Positions 43,226 through 43,372 of a stretch of 43,372 bases of DNA are shown piece after piece; positions within the stretch are counted from its first letter, which is position 1; every line of letters starts with the position of its first letter. Position numbers and translations under genes: made by a program. Under the pieces are notes generated by a model. That model saw only the letters and a list, made by a program, of their open reading frames with translations. It was not told the origin of the DNA and made no database searches. This stretch comes from an uncultured Bacteroidota bacterium (GTDB lineage: Bacteria > Bacteroidota > Bacteroidia > Chitinophagales > Chitinophagaceae). The stretch spans positions 1 through 43,372 of the forward strand of contig CAIMDZ010000205.1 in the NCBI GenBank assembly GCA_903839875.1. The letters run 5' to 3'.

Positions 43226-43372
43226 AATTGAGATTTAATTAATTTGCACGATTGTTTCTTTAATTCATTGTCGCATTTCTACTATTTTTTGTGGATAACT
43301 TTTTTCAGAAATTGGGTTATACCCTTTGCCAGCAATAATATTAATAATGTTCAAATGTCGTATCATTGTCGT

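Noticed and set aside
43290-43298. Replication origin at the right edge
   Set aside because: Only one DnaA-like box, and none of the genes that usually flank an origin.
1-43372. tRNA, rRNA, CRISPR array, prophage or intact insertion sequence
   Set aside because: None was found on reading both strands; the only repeats are short palindromes, tandem units and one 235-bp inverted-repeat element without a transposase.

Overview
The window looks like a chromosome segment of a Bacteroidota bacterium, most plausibly Chitinophagaceae-like. The evidence is a very large surface protein with a C-terminal type IX secretion (Por) sorting domain, several DUF families common in the phylum, many lipoproteins and Gram-negative outer-membrane proteins, AT-rich intergenic DNA with TAnnTTTG-type -7 promoter elements, and almost no Shine-Dalgarno sequences. 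No rRNA, tRNA, CRISPR array, phage or intact insertion sequence was seen.

Layout. (1) 216-5939: a 1907-residue secreted adhesin-like protein with an ALK-like glycine-rich domain, five Ig-like repeats, twelve ~89-residue Cys-containing repeats and a T9SS signal, ending at a strong hairpin. (2) 6140-18518: a surface-glycan locus. It has a fused GT2-GT4 glycosyltransferase, a methyltransferase, a large membrane protein with a C-terminal ConA/LamG-like tail, a GT-C-like membrane protein, a tandem GT2 enzyme, a Wzm/Wzt-type ABC exporter and a GT4 enzyme. Together they could build a polymer and move it across the inner membrane. (3) 18627-23324: a TlpA-like thioredoxin divergent from an outer-membrane DUF6029-like protein, followed by a CBM9/DUF5916-type protein. 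(4) 23622-33885: two paralogous TMTC-like membrane proteins with TPR tails, small lipoproteins, a DUF4160-DUF2442 pair, a DEDDy exonuclease, a membrane coiled-coil protein and an OmpR-family two-component system. The second TMTC-like gene lies between the response regulator and its probable kinase. (5) 34022-36854: deoC, a SPOR-domain protein and an M20 amidohydrolase. (6) 36849-43225: a DUF433/DUF5615 toxin-antitoxin pair, an orphan ketosynthase-hotdog pair, arginase, a decayed PIN toxin-antitoxin pair, an acidic conserved protein, peptidase E and a possible orphan immunity protein.

Most notable points. Both recognisable PIN-type toxin genes appear broken while their antitoxin partners are largely kept: one toxin has a stop at codon 3, the other keeps only about 20 codons. 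The response-regulator promoter carries a perfect 18-bp palindrome between and over its core elements. One of two TMTC-like paralogs splits the response regulator from the kinase. Several genes have a TAnnTTTG element only 5-7 nt before ATG, which hints at leaderless or very short-leader mRNAs. Several families of short palindromic repeats fill the intergenic spaces. I see no complete system that I can firmly call new. The strongest leads are the adhesin architecture, the TMTC paralogs and the toxin decay.
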